This document shows, piece by piece, positions 46,529 through 56,929 of a stretch of 64,000 nt of DNA. Each line of letters opens with the position of its first letter. Within the stretch, counting starts at the first letter, position 1. Source of the stretch: Gilliamella sp. App6-5 (GTDB lineage Bacteria > Pseudomonadota > Gammaproteobacteria > Enterobacterales > Orbaceae). A model generated the notes under the pieces. That model was not told the DNA's origin. It saw only the letters and a program-made list of their open reading frames with translations, and made no database searches. The stretch is taken from positions 36,662 to 100,661 of the forward strand of contig NZ_LZGT01000074.1 of the NCBI RefSeq assembly GCF_001690525.1, given 5' to 3'. The position numbers were made by a program, and so were the translations under genes.

Positions 46529-49500
46529 AATCCTTTCTTCTCCCACTCTGGGTCAAAACCGCTTGAGGCATTAGCAACAGCCATATAATCCGCATAAGCT
46601 TCTGCTAGTAATACTGGCGGCACATCGTTGATATCAATTGCATTGCAGCTTCCACCCTGCTTTTTACTAAAATATAGATTGTAAAGTACAGCAGGAATAT
46701 TCTCTTCTGGCACATAGCTACCACTAAATTCAATATTGATATAAAGCTCAAGCTCACTAAAATATTTATAATAGCCGTAAAAGCAAGCACCGTCTTCTAT
46801 GTCGTCTCGTTTATACCCTTGTTTAATCAATATATTTCGTATAGTAAAACTGTCTGTTAACCACCCTTTACGATCATCAATAATATTTTCTTCAATATGG
46901 CTAACATCAGGCAAAGAATGGTTAAACTGTGTAAGTATTGGCGGAACTTTGTAATCTGTAAGATGTTTTTGCCATGTTTTCACTACTTCGTCAGTTAACA
47001 ATGCACTATGTGCAACAGTAATATCGTTTTCTTTACTAAGCGTAATCTCATCATCATTTAAATCAATTAAACTGCCATCTTCGGTTGGGCGAAAACTCTT
47101 TATAATGCCCCCTGCTTCATTCACCTCAAGCCACACTAAACGTTGAATTAATAGACGCATAATAGGATGGCTATAGAGATATTCTTGCCATGCTAAAACA
47201 GACCAACGACGTTGTAAACACATGGCTTCGTATAGGCGAGCTGTTTGTAATTCAAGCAATTGTTTCAGTGCTTTTTTGCTATTACTAAATTGTTTTTTTG
47301 CTTCTTTGACTAATGTTTCATCTTCAGATTTTCTTGCTTCGGGTAGTGTTTTAATTTCTTTACCTTCGGCGTTTTTTAATACAAATTTAAATTTATCATC
47401 TAATGTGGCTGTAAAAATTCGCTCACCATAATCTAGGCTCAATACGCCTGATTCATCTAAACCTGCGGTTGGAATGGTGCGATCAGCCAGTTCATCAGCC
47501 GTCCACTGTTTTTGCTCAGCAATTTGGTTAATCAATAATTTTGCCTTTTTTTGCACGGACGGCGTTCGATAACGACGTGCAATTGATAATAAAAATTGAA
47601 TAATCAGCGGATCGTCACTAACAGCTATTGATTCCAGCATAGCTTCAATTTGACCACGCCTGATTTGGTAATTTTTAATATAGTTTTTTATTATCGATAC
47701 AGCAGTATTACCTTGTATGCCACCAATTAGTGATAATACACCTTTTGATTTAATGGCTGAACCCACTAAGCGGGCAAGCACCTCTTGCTTTATCATTTCG
47801 AAAGCTTCGTTTAAAGTCATATTTTCATATTGACCATAATATTCGGGATAACGCTTTGCATAATCTAAATAATCTTTCCAACGCTGTTTTGCTTTTAATT
47901 TTGCTTCTATTTCGGCTTCTTCAAGTGTTGGCGTTAGTGTGTCTTGCTTAATAAAAGCGTGTAAAATAAATACCCCTAATTCGTGTTGACTTTTGAGGCT
48001 TAAAAGGCGGGTATAAATAATTAATAAGGGATTAGCAGGCTCTTTTAATTTTACCGCAAGCCAAATCCACCAAGTAATAATTTGAGGGTCAACCACCTTA
48101 CCACTTTGCCAAGTTAAAGCTGGAATTAAGCTTTCATCAAGCCATTTAGCATCTGCTGGTTTTTTGCCCGCTAAGCCTTTTTGTGCATCATCAAGTAATT
48201 TCGTTGGCGTTAAATACTGGTTTATATTTTCACCTAAACTTTCAAGCGCAGCTAATAACGTTGCTTGTACAGATTCAGATTTCTCTTTGTTTAGCGCATT
48301 ATTTAGTGCTTTAATTGATGATTTCTGTCCTAATTTTACTAACCACTTGGCAGCTAAAATACGCTGAGCTTGTTTGGTTGACATCAATGCCTCTTCCACT
48401 CGACAATGAATATCAAGCAACACACTTAATGCTTTTTGCGATAATAAACGTAATGATTGAGTTTCACCTAATGCCAGTTCAAGCAGATAAGTCACATATT
48501 TAGCGGGTAACTTCGGGAAAAAGGTTAATATTTTTATCCCTCGTTCTTTCTCAAAAAAATAACCACTGTTTTGCACTTCTTGACTTGGCAATAGTCCTAA
48601 TGCTTCATCAAGATAAACGGAATTTTCGGCAAAAAATGGCCAAATTAAATTAGGATCGACTTCAGTTGTGGCTTCATAATAATAATTCATTAAAAATGCG
48701 GCAGCGATGGTACGCTTCGCATCTGGCACATAATCTATTTTATTCATTACTTCAACTAACTGGCGTAAGTCAGTACGTAACAAGATTTCATGATGAGAAA
48801 AACTTAAACCTAAATGAAAGGAATTAGGCTCATGATGACAAATTTTTTCCGCACGTAATAAGTGGTAAAGATTAAATTCGGGCAACGATGGCAAACGGCC
48901 TTTATTCAAAATAACTTCATAAATTAATTTGTTTTTTGTATCCGCCTGATCGATATCACCTTTACCATTTAAACAATCAAAAATCGCATCTAAATCACTA
49001 ACAGTAATTGTTTTTAATTGCGCATAACGCTGTTGTTCAGATGTAATTTTGTAACCATATTCTTGGTTATATTGAATTTCCTGTTCTGCTTTCTTTTGCT
49101 GTTGAACTAATATTTCTTGGTAGTTTTGTTGCAAAATATCTCGCGCTTTAGAAGGTAAATCAACTTCAACGATCGATTCAAAAGGAGGAATAATTAATTC
49201 GATTTCTTGCTGTTTAGCATCCTCATTGCCACTTAATCGTGATAAAGCCCCTTCAATGGTTTTTATTACGGTTTTATTGGTCTGACGAGTTAATGCTTCT
49301 TCTAAAATCTTGCGATTAACAGATACTCTAACTAATAAGTTTATCGCATGGCAACGTTGCTTAGGCGTTCCTTGATCTAATAAAACTTGTAATTCAGCTT
49401 GTATTATGTCAATAGGTAAACTCAGTAATAAGGTTGTTGCCAATTCACTGATTGCTTTTATATTACTTGTTGATTGTTTTACAAGCAAATCAATCACATC

Positions 49501-50265
49501 TTGTTTAAGTTTGTCTTGATTAGCAATATATTGTAATTGGTGTAATTGTCCTAATCTAGAAAGACCTTGTTCAGGCAAGGCTTTAAACCATTCAAGATGT
49601 TCATAGATATAGGGCAATAAACCATTAATCATAAACACATAATGAAAATACTCTAAATAAGATTCTGGTGTTTGTTGACGATCAAAAATAGCAAATAATA
49701 ACTGTTTCCCTAGCCCTTTTTGTTCTATTTCAAGCAATTGATGTAATTGTTGAACAGACCAATTTTGACGTTCAAGAATAATTTGTTCAGCACTTTGATT
49801 ATAACTAAACAAAGTTGAAACCAATCCATCTAAAAATAGATATAAAAACCATAATGGTAAATTTGGCGTGATCACATCAATATTTTTTTGTTCTGAATAA
49901 ACGCGACTTTGCCGCATATTTTCAATATAGGTTGCTGCCAATACCTTACCAAAACGAATGATCTGTTCTGGCGTATAGTTATCCGTCCATTGTTGATAAA
50001 ATAGCGCTCTTGCTTTTATTGGCTGTTTTTTCTCAGTGAAATAATAAATGATATTAGTCGCACCAGGAAAGCCTAGACGTCCATAAACTCGCTTCTCACC
50101 ATTATACGTTTGCGATAATTGATTTAAATCCTCTAAAACTAGAGGATCTTGACCTTGTAAAATATATTTACAAATGCGCTCAGGAATCAATTTATCTAAT
50201 CCCCGCAAAATCTCAAAACACGCTAATAAATTGCGCTCATTACTCTCAACGTTATCCTTTACCAT
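46522..50265 (-). CDS. yehI: YehI-like DUF4132 protein, copy A
   Basis: 1247 residues, cytoplasmic, built of alpha-helical HEAT-like repeats in the first two-thirds. The DUF4132 region comes in the C-terminal part (about 930-1130: DEYGERIFTATLDDKFKFVL-type core, LPEARKSED, RPTEDGSL). E. coli YehI (formerly called a molybdate regulator, MolR) is the closest named relative; its function is unsettled. It is about 60% alike by eye to copy B, with many identical blocks (AYADYMAVANA, LYFSKK, VEQALTSAKQ-like). ATG 50265 overlaps the copy B stop (ATGGTAA). Confidence 0.85.
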   Translation of the reverse strand: MVKDNVESNERNLLACFEILRGLDKLIPERICKYILQGQDPLVLEDLNQLSQTYNGEKRVYGRLGFPGATNIIYYFTEKKQPIKARALFYQQWTDNYTPEQIIRFGKVLAATYIENMRQSRVYSEQKNIDVITPNLPLWFLYLFLDGLVSTLFSYNQSAEQIILERQNWSVQQLHQLLEIEQKGLGKQLLFAIFDRQQTPESYLEYFHYVFMINGLLPYIYEHLEWFKALPEQGLSRLGQLHQLQYIANQDKLKQDVIDLLVKQSTSNIKAISELATTLLLSLPIDIIQAELQVLLDQGTPKQRCHAINLLVRVSVNRKILEEALTRQTNKTVIKTIEGALSRLSGNEDAKQQEIELIIPPFESIVEVDLPSKARDILQQNYQEILVQQQKKAEQEIQYNQEYGYKITSEQQRYAQLKTITVSDLDAIFDCLNGKGDIDQADTKNKLIYEVILNKGRLPSLPEFNLYHLLRAEKICHHEPNSFHLGLSFSHHEILLRTDLRQLVEVMNKIDYVPDAKRTIAAAFLMNYYYEATTEVDPNLIWPFFAENSVYLDEALGLLPSQEVQNSGYFFEKERGIKILTFFPKLPAKYVTYLLELALGETQSLRLLSQKALSVLLDIHCRVEEALMSTKQAQRILAAKWLVKLGQKSSIKALNNALNKEKSESVQATLLAALESLGENINQYLTPTKLLDDAQKGLAGKKPADAKWLDESLIPALTWQSGKVVDPQIITWWIWLAVKLKEPANPLLIIYTRLLSLKSQHELGVFILHAFIKQDTLTPTLEEAEIEAKLKAKQRWKDYLDYAKRYPEYYGQYENMTLNEAFEMIKQEVLARLVGSAIKSKGVLSLIGGIQGNTAVSIIKNYIKNYQIRRGQIEAMLESIAVSDDPLIIQFLLSIARRYRTPSVQKKAKLLINQIAEQKQWTADELADRTIPTAGLDESGVLSLDYGERIFTATLDDKFKFVLKNAEGKEIKTLPEARKSEDETLVKEAKKQFSNSKKALKQLLELQTARLYEAMCLQRRWSVLAWQEYLYSHPIMRLLIQRLVWLEVNEAGGIIKSFRPTEDGSLIDLNDDEITLSKENDITVAHSALLTDEVVKTWQKHLTDYKVPPILTQFNHSLPDVSHIEENIIDDRKGWLTDSFTIRNILIKQGYKRDDIEDGACFYGYYKYFSELELYINIEFSGSYVPEENIPAVLYNLYFSKKQGGSCNAIDINDVPPVLLAEAYADYMAVANASSGFDPEWEKKGLW

Positions 50266-53200
50266 ATTAACTTATCCTCCCAATCAGGATCAAAGCCACT
50301 ACACGCATTTGCAACCGCCATATAGTTAGCATAACCTTCAGCGAGTAACACTGGCGGCAATTTATTGAGTGCTATTGCTCTATCTTTTAAGCCCGGCTTT
50401 TTACTAAAATAGAGGTCAAAAAGCGCAACTGGGATATTTTCTTCTGGTACCATGCTGCCACTAAACTCAATATTAATATACAGGTTAAGACTAGCAAAAT
50501 ACTTATAATAACCATAAAAACAACCCGCATCTTCAACATTATCACGCTTATAATCCAATTTGGTTAAAATACCACGTATCGTGAAACTATCAGTTACCCA
50601 ACCTAGACGTTCATCAATAATGTCATCTTTAACTTTACTCATATCTGGTAATGAATGAGTCAATTGATCAAATAGCTCGGAGACTTTGTAATCTTTAAGG
50701 TGATCTTGCCATTTTACTGTGATATCACTTGGCAACACAGCAGAATGGGCAAGAGTAATGCGATTACCTTCATTGAGTTCTATTTCTTCATCTTCAGTTG
50801 TAATTAAGCTACCATCCTCAGTTGGTCTAAAGCTATTTACTATCTGTCCATTTTCATCTAATTCAAGCCAGATTAAACGTTGAATAAGCCGTCCTACGAT
50901 AGGATGTGGCTGTAGGTATTTTTGCCAATCCTCTACCCGCCATTGACGCTGTGTACACATAGCTTCATAAAAGCGGGTAATTTGCATATTGAGCAATTGA
51001 GTTAGTTCTTTTTTACTATTGGAAAACTGTTTTTTCGCCTCTTTCACTAAAGCTTGATCTTCGCTTTTTCGGGCTTCTGGTAAGGATTTAATTTCGTCAC
51101 CATCTGCATTTTTTAAATGCCATTTAAACTTATCATCAAAAGTAGCCGTAAAGGTGCGTTCACCATAATCAAGGGTTAACACACCATTATCATCTAGCCC
51201 TGCGGTAGATATGGTGCGATCAGCTAGTTCATCAGTAGTCCAGCCATTGCGTTCTGCAATACTTTCTACCAATAAGCGGGCTTTTTCTTGTACAGATGCA
51301 GCACGATAACGGCGGGCAAGCGATAGCAAGAGTTGCGTGATCAACGGATCATCACTTTGAGCAAGCGGTTCAAGCATCGCTTCAATTTGCGCTCGTCGTT
51401 GTTGATGATCTTTCATAAAACTACGTAATAACGAAACTGCAATGTGACCTTTAATACCACTGGTTAATGCTAATAATCCTTTCGCTTTAATGGCTGAACC
51501 AAGATAGACTGCCAAAGCCTCTTTTTTTATCTCTTCAAATACTTGTTCAAAAGTAATATTGGCATAACTAGGGTAGTATTGAGGGTATTGCTGGTAGTAG
51601 CCAATATATCGCTGCAATCGCTTATCGGCTAATGAATTTGCTTTTGCTTCGGCATCTTCCACCGTTGGCATTCGCGTATCTTGCTTAATAAAGCTTTGTA
51701 AAATAAATTCGCCTAATTGCTGTTGGCTTTGCTGACTTAATAAGCGACTATAAATAATTAACAATGGATTAGCTGGATCTTTTAATTTGACCGCTAACCA
51801 CGCCCACCATTCAATAATTTGAGGATCAACTGCATCACCATTTTTCCATGTTAATGGTGGAATTAGATTTTTATCAAACCAGTCAAAATCAGCAGGTTTT
51901 TTACCTTTTAAGCCTTTTTGTGCATCGGTTAATAGTTTTTTAACGGTTAGATGTTGACTAATATCTTCGCCTAATTTTTCTAAAGCAACTAATAAAACAG
52001 CTTGTACAGTTTCGCGTTTTTCTTTTTTTAAGGCATTATTTAATGCTTTAATTGAAGATTTTTGTCCTAACTCTGCTAACCAATTAGCGGCGGCAATTCG
52101 CACCTCTTGCTTTGCTGATGTTAAAGCTTGTTCAACTTGGCAATGAATATTAGTAATCACACTTAAAGCGTTTTGTGCGGCATAGCGTACTTGTTTACTT
52201 TCGCCCAAAGCTAATTCAAATAGATAAGCAACATATTTAGTTGGAATATTTGGGAAAGTTTGTAATATTTTAATGGTACTTTCTACATCAACATTAAGAT
52301 AAGACCAGGCTTCTTGTTTGGGAGCAAAACCTAAGGCCTCATCAAGCAAAAATTCGTTTTCAGCAAAAAATGGCCATAATTTGTGTGGTTCATTTTCATA
52401 GACATCGTGATAGGTATCTTTGGTTAAAAATGGCACAGCAACGACATAGGGCACATACTGAGAATAATTGATTTTTACTAATACATCAGCAATTTGTCTA
52501 AGATCTAATTTTTTTATAAATTCATTTTTTTCATATAATCTTTCGAAATAATAAACGCCTGTATCTTTATCAGCTAATTGAGTCGCTCGTAATAGATGAA
52601 AAAGCGTAAATTCAGGTAGATTCTGTAACCTTTTTTTGGCTAATAAAAATGTAATATCGATATTTTTATTGATTTTTTTGAGTAACGCCGAATATTCAAT
52701 CTTACCATTTAAATAGTGATAGACATCATCTAAATCCTGTGAGGTAATCGTTTTTAACGTTTTATAGTATTTTCTTGCCCAATTGTATGGAAGGTTATAT
52801 TTTTTGTTATCTTCAACTTCTTTTTGTGCCGCTTTTTCACTTTCTATTAAATGTTCTTCATAATTTTGCTGCAAAATATCACGAGCAATAATGGGTAAAT
52901 CAGCATCATCGATTGGCTCAAAATCAGGAATTATCAAAGTTGCTTGTTGTTCGGCTGTATTTGCACTTTCAAGTCGTGATAAAGCACTCTCGATCGCAGC
53001 TATGACCGTTTTGTTGGTTTCGTTAGTCAATGCTTGTTGTAAGATTGTCGGATCAGAGGATATTCTAGCCTGTAATGCGGCAGCATGACTACGCTGCTTA
53101 ACTGTGCCAGCAGTTAGCAAACGTTGTAAATGGGGCTTTACTATTTCGACAGGGGAACTAAGTAACATTTCAGTTGCTAGCTGATTGACTTGTTTGGAGC

Positions 53201-53963
53201 TATTTAATGACTGCACAGCAATAAAATCAATCAGTGGCATTTGTAGTTCAGGATGCTTTCGAATATATTTTAATTGTTCGACTTGCCCTAATATCGCAAT
53301 ATCTTGATTCGGTAATTGTTTGAATAATTCGATATGCTCAATAACATAAGGTAATAGACCATTAATCATAAAGAAATATTGAAAACAGCTGCGATATGTA
53401 ATATTTTGGCGGTCAAAAATAGCAAATAATAACTTTTTACCTAATCCTGATTCCTCAATCTCTAACAACTCATGTAATTGTTTAATTGACCAATTTTTTC
53501 GCTCATCAATCCGATCTTCATTGTCACAACAAATCGGTAACGTAGTAATCAATCCATCATATAACAGATATAAAAACCAAGAGGGTAACTCTGGTGTAAT
53601 TAGTTTAATAAAACGTAAATTACCACATAACGCCGTTAAAACTCGTGCAAAACGGATTATCTGTTCAAAAGTATAATCATCAGTCCAACGCTGATAAAAG
53701 GCCATTCTTGCCTTTTCGGATGAATTGGGTTTGTCACAAATATCTGTATGACGAAGGTCACAAGGTCTTCGAAGTAACTCATAAAGTTTAGTAGCCGTGT
53801 TTGAAGACTGACACAATTGATTTAAATCAACTAATACATTTAGTTCATCACCCTGTAAGATATATTGAGTAATGCGCGTTGGCATGGTTTTATCCAGTTC
53901 TTTTACTGGGTCAAATATAGTGGTAATTAATTGTTGTGATGATAATTCATTTATTTTTTTCAT
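50259..53963 (-). CDS. yehI: YehI-like DUF4132 protein, copy B
   Basis: 1234 residues, tandem paralogue of copy A with the same domain order: helical repeats, DUF4132 core (LDYGERTFTATFDDKFKWHL near residue 950), RPTEDGSL, then the C-terminal DERLGWVTDSFTIRGILTKL and YINIEFSGSMVPEENIPVAL blocks. ATG 53963 is chosen since AAAGGAA precedes it; the longer frame would start inside the ribosome site. It is the first intact gene of the operon, starting 15 bp after the stop codon of the dead third copy. Confidence 0.85.
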   Translation of the reverse strand: MKKINELSSQQLITTIFDPVKELDKTMPTRITQYILQGDELNVLVDLNQLCQSSNTATKLYELLRRPCDLRHTDICDKPNSSEKARMAFYQRWTDDYTFEQIIRFARVLTALCGNLRFIKLITPELPSWFLYLLYDGLITTLPICCDNEDRIDERKNWSIKQLHELLEIEESGLGKKLLFAIFDRQNITYRSCFQYFFMINGLLPYVIEHIELFKQLPNQDIAILGQVEQLKYIRKHPELQMPLIDFIAVQSLNSSKQVNQLATEMLLSSPVEIVKPHLQRLLTAGTVKQRSHAAALQARISSDPTILQQALTNETNKTVIAAIESALSRLESANTAEQQATLIIPDFEPIDDADLPIIARDILQQNYEEHLIESEKAAQKEVEDNKKYNLPYNWARKYYKTLKTITSQDLDDVYHYLNGKIEYSALLKKINKNIDITFLLAKKRLQNLPEFTLFHLLRATQLADKDTGVYYFERLYEKNEFIKKLDLRQIADVLVKINYSQYVPYVVAVPFLTKDTYHDVYENEPHKLWPFFAENEFLLDEALGFAPKQEAWSYLNVDVESTIKILQTFPNIPTKYVAYLFELALGESKQVRYAAQNALSVITNIHCQVEQALTSAKQEVRIAAANWLAELGQKSSIKALNNALKKEKRETVQAVLLVALEKLGEDISQHLTVKKLLTDAQKGLKGKKPADFDWFDKNLIPPLTWKNGDAVDPQIIEWWAWLAVKLKDPANPLLIIYSRLLSQQSQQQLGEFILQSFIKQDTRMPTVEDAEAKANSLADKRLQRYIGYYQQYPQYYPSYANITFEQVFEEIKKEALAVYLGSAIKAKGLLALTSGIKGHIAVSLLRSFMKDHQQRRAQIEAMLEPLAQSDDPLITQLLLSLARRYRAASVQEKARLLVESIAERNGWTTDELADRTISTAGLDDNGVLTLDYGERTFTATFDDKFKWHLKNADGDEIKSLPEARKSEDQALVKEAKKQFSNSKKELTQLLNMQITRFYEAMCTQRQWRVEDWQKYLQPHPIVGRLIQRLIWLELDENGQIVNSFRPTEDGSLITTEDEEIELNEGNRITLAHSAVLPSDITVKWQDHLKDYKVSELFDQLTHSLPDMSKVKDDIIDERLGWVTDSFTIRGILTKLDYKRDNVEDAGCFYGYYKYFASLNLYINIEFSGSMVPEENIPVALFDLYFSKKPGLKDRAIALNKLPPVLLAEGYANYMAVANACSGFDPDWEDKLIW

Positions 53964-53977
53964 ATTCCTTTCTTCTC

Positions 53978-54376
53978 TCATTCTGGATCAAATCCGCTAC
54001 ATGCTTTAGCAACAGCCATATAATCAGCATAACCTTCAGCAAGTAACACACAAGGAACTTTGCTAAGTTCTATAGTATGATAGTGCCAATCCTGCTTTTG
54101 TCTGAAACTAACATGGTAAAGCACCACAGGAATGTTTTTTTCGGGTACATAGCTGCCGCTAAACTCAATGTTAATATAAAATTGATTATCGCAAAAGTGT
54201 TTATAATAACCATAAAAGCATGCCCCATCTTCGATATTGTTTGGTTGGTAACCGAATTTGGTCAAAATACTACGTAGAGTAAAGCTATCAGTTAACCAAC
54301 CTTTACGGTCATCAATTGTGTTATTTTTAATTGTATCCACATCACCGATAACAAAAGGTGTTACGATTAAATACAC
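53978..54376 (-). pseudogene. C-terminal remnant of a third yehI-like copy
   Basis: 132 codons aligning with the last ~115 residues of copies A and B (DDRKGWLTDSFTLRSILTKF, DGACFYGYYKHF, YINIEFSGSYVPEKNIPVVL, EGYADYMAVAKACSGFDPE). The usual tryptophan codon after FDPE has become TGA; without it the frame would end EKKGI like copy A. About 1100 upstream residues are gone and replaced by unrelated sequence. It shows that the locus once had three tandem copies. Confidence 0.88.
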
Positions 54377-54472
54377 TAAAAGTGTTGCAATATATTATTT
54401 TAGCTATAGTTTAACTATTTGTTTATTATTGTAAAATAATCTTTCTTATATATCCTTGTAAAGCTTTAATAG

Positions 54473-55315
54473 CTATTGACATTGCTCCTTTAACCATACA
54501 ATTTCTTGCGCCCAGATATCGGGATCAATGGTTTCTAAAATAAGGGGAATTTCATCAATTCTTGGATCTTGCATAATATATTTAAAGGCAGCTTCGCCAA
54601 TATTGCCTTTGCCTAGGCTATGATGACGATCGACATGGCTGGCAAATTCGCTTTTGGCGTCGTTTAAATGCATGCCTCGCAAGTATTGAAAACCTACAAT
54701 TTTTTCAAATTCGGCAAAGGTTTCTTGGCAGGCTTTTTCAGTACGCAAGTCATAGCCAGCAGCGAAGGCGTGGCAAGTGTCAATACAAACGCCAACTCGG
54801 CTTTTGTCTTCAACTTGGTCAATGATCTGGGCAAGATGTTCAAATTTATAGCCTAAGTTAGATCCTTGCCCCGCAGTATTTTCAATAACAGCAACCACAT
54901 TTTGTGTTTTATCAAGCGTGATATTAATCGATTCGGCAATGCGCGATAAACATTCATCAACCGAAATCTGTTTTAAGTCACTACCTGGGTGAAAATTAAG
55001 TAATGTCAGTCCTAGCTGTTCGCACCGTTGCATTTCGTCTAAAAAGGCAGTGCGAGATTTTTCGAGCTGTTCTCGATCTGGATGGCCTAAATTAATTAAG
55101 TAACTATCGTGCGGTAAGATCTGTTTGCTAGTAAAGCCATACCTTTCGCAACGTTTTTTGAAGCTGTCGATGATTGTGGGCTCAAGCGGTTTGGCGTGCC
55201 ATTGTCGTTGATTTTTGGTAAATAGCGCAAATGCGGTTGCGCCAATTTGATAGGCGTTAATTGGGGCATTGTCTACCCCACCTGCTGCACTTACATGTGC
55301 ACCAATGTATTTCAT
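54473..55315 (-). CDS. nfo: Endonuclease IV
   Basis: 280-residue AP endonuclease of base excision repair. The tri-zinc ligand set is complete: [69 protein letters not shown] and LILETID. ATG 55315 (MKYIGAHVS) has AGGA upstream; the longer frame overlaps the yejK end and adds no family residues. It follows yejK by 31 bp. Confidence 0.96.
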   Translation of the reverse strand: MKYIGAHVSAAGGVDNAPINAYQIGATAFALFTKNQRQWHAKPLEPTIIDSFKKRCERYGFTSKQILPHDSYLINLGHPDREQLEKSRTAFLDEMQRCEQLGLTLLNFHPGSDLKQISVDECLSRIAESINITLDKTQNVVAVIENTAGQGSNLGYKFEHLAQIIDQVEDKSRVGVCIDTCHAFAAGYDLRTEKACQETFAEFEKIVGFQYLRGMHLNDAKSEFASHVDRHHSLGKGNIGEAAFKYIMQDPRIDEIPLILETIDPDIWAQEIVWLKEQCQ

Positions 55316-55346
55316 GTTGTGTCCTAATAACGTTGTTGGTTGATAA

Positions 55347-56351
55347 TTAGTTGGAACCGCTATTGCGTTGTAGCTGATCACGTAAATTAGGTGGAACCCC
55401 TTTAATCACTAGAGAGTCAGTTTGCGGATCCCACTTAATGCGCTCCCCTAATAAATTCGAATCGAAGCTTAATGTTAATCCCCCACCACTACCTGAGAAT
55501 TTTTTAAGCTGACGCAGTGCACTGCGATCAACGGGAAAGGTTTCTTCTAAATCATATTCACTATTTTTAATAAATTCAATAAAGTTATTGTCAACACTGG
55601 CTGGTAGTTCGTTGGCCAAATTTTTCAGTTCAATTTCTTCGCCTGCTTGTAATTGGGCTTGACAGTAGTTATAAACGTTTTCGCGCGCGCTGGTTTTGTC
55701 TTGTTTGTCAAATTGCATTTCTTGACAGTAATCATCAACCGCTTTGACCAGCGTTTTATTTTGCGCTTTTGCATCTAATCCCTCACTTGCACCTAAATAG
55801 TCCATAAAAAAGTCAGATACTTTTCGCCCTACTCGTCCTTTTAAAAAGGTCAAATATCGCTTTGAGTCGGCTTGGGTTTCCCATTCGGTGATGTCTATAC
55901 GGGCAATAATATCGGCGTGATCAATGTCTAGGTATTGCGTTTCGCTGATATCTAAGTCTTCATTAACTAGCATACTTAAACAACTATTTAAAACCGCAAT
56001 AATCAAGTATTCAACTGCCAAATAACGGTACTGGCAAAATACTACCGTTCCACCTTCCGCAAAAGGGTATTTAGCCAATTCGTTACGCAGTTGTTTGGTG
56101 GATTCTTGGCTAAAATGTAAGAAGTCTTGATTGCCAAGGCGTAGTTCTTTTAGTGATTGTTCAAATAAGCTGTCACGATTAAACAGTCCATAGGCTTTGC
56201 TTTTGTTGTTGTAGATCCGATTGATATCTTCGATTAAATTAATAACCGCTTGCTCGTTGCCTAACATTGATTCACGAAGTTGTAATTCGATTTCGGTGTC
56301 GCTTTTTCGAATTAATTTATGCAGTATGATCTTTTCTATTTGTACGCTCAT
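55347..56351 (-). CDS. yejK: Nucleoid-associated protein YejK (NdpA)
   Basis: 334 residues, matching the length of E. coli YejK (335). Family blocks are [15 protein letters not shown] near residue 58, the middle [40 protein letters not shown] near 170, and the C-terminal [20 protein letters not shown]. Binds double-stranded DNA in the nucleoid. Probably co-transcribed with nfo. Confidence 0.94.
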   Translation of the reverse strand: MSVQIEKIILHKLIRKSDTEIELQLRESMLGNEQAVINLIEDINRIYNNKSKAYGLFNRDSLFEQSLKELRLGNQDFLHFSQESTKQLRNELAKYPFAEGGTVVFCQYRYLAVEYLIIAVLNSCLSMLVNEDLDISETQYLDIDHADIIARIDITEWETQADSKRYLTFLKGRVGRKVSDFFMDYLGASEGLDAKAQNKTLVKAVDDYCQEMQFDKQDKTSARENVYNYCQAQLQAGEEIELKNLANELPASVDNNFIEFIKNSEYDLEETFPVDRSALRQLKKFSGSGGGLTLSFDSNLLGERIKWDPQTDSLVIKGVPPNLRDQLQRNSGSN

Positions 56352-56929
56352 TGTGAGGTTCCTATTGGATCGCAGTAATCTAAGAGCGTTATTTTATCAA
56401 AGCGCTAAAAAAGTGCTATTAACAATTTGCCAGTCTGCTAAACTAGCGCAGTTAAATTGCCTTAAATTTATACTGAAACGTATAGCTATCTGAAACTTTT
56501 TGACAAAATTTGCATACCATTTGGATCGTCGCTATAAACTATAATCATAAAAATTTAAGCATAAATAAAAGTAGCAAACCCGTTTATTATTTTGGCTATA
56601 TTCTCAACAGATAAAGACAAGTGTATTATAGCGGGTGTAAATAATAACGATCTTTTATACTGAAACGTATAGTTACCTGAAACTTTTTGACAAGATTTAA
56701 TATCTCGTAATGACGATAGACAAGTTTGAGTAACCGCTATAAGTTATCATTATTCAAAATTAAGAAATAAGTAAAAATCGCAAACTGCGGTTATTATTTT
56801 GATAATATACCAAACAGCAGACATGAACATATCATGGCTAATTTGAATAGCGATTATGCTCTTTTTATACTAAAACGTGTAGTTACCTGAAACTTCTTTA
56901 CAATATTTAACAGCGGAAAAATAAAAGCA
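56352..56929 (+). repeat. About 200-bp degenerate tandem repeats upstream of the MATE gene
   Basis: Three copies of a ~42-bp motif (TACTGAAACGTATAGTTACC then TGAAACTTTTTGACAA) begin at 56470, 56657 and 56867. Between the first two and the last two, the rest of each ~190-210-bp unit is also alike (CGCTATAA, then GCAAAC...GTTATTATTTTG...TAT). The third copy ends 19 bp before the MATE start codon. The region has no gene. Single copies of the same motif occur at 6563-6605 (minus) and 17211-17250. Confidence 0.85.
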
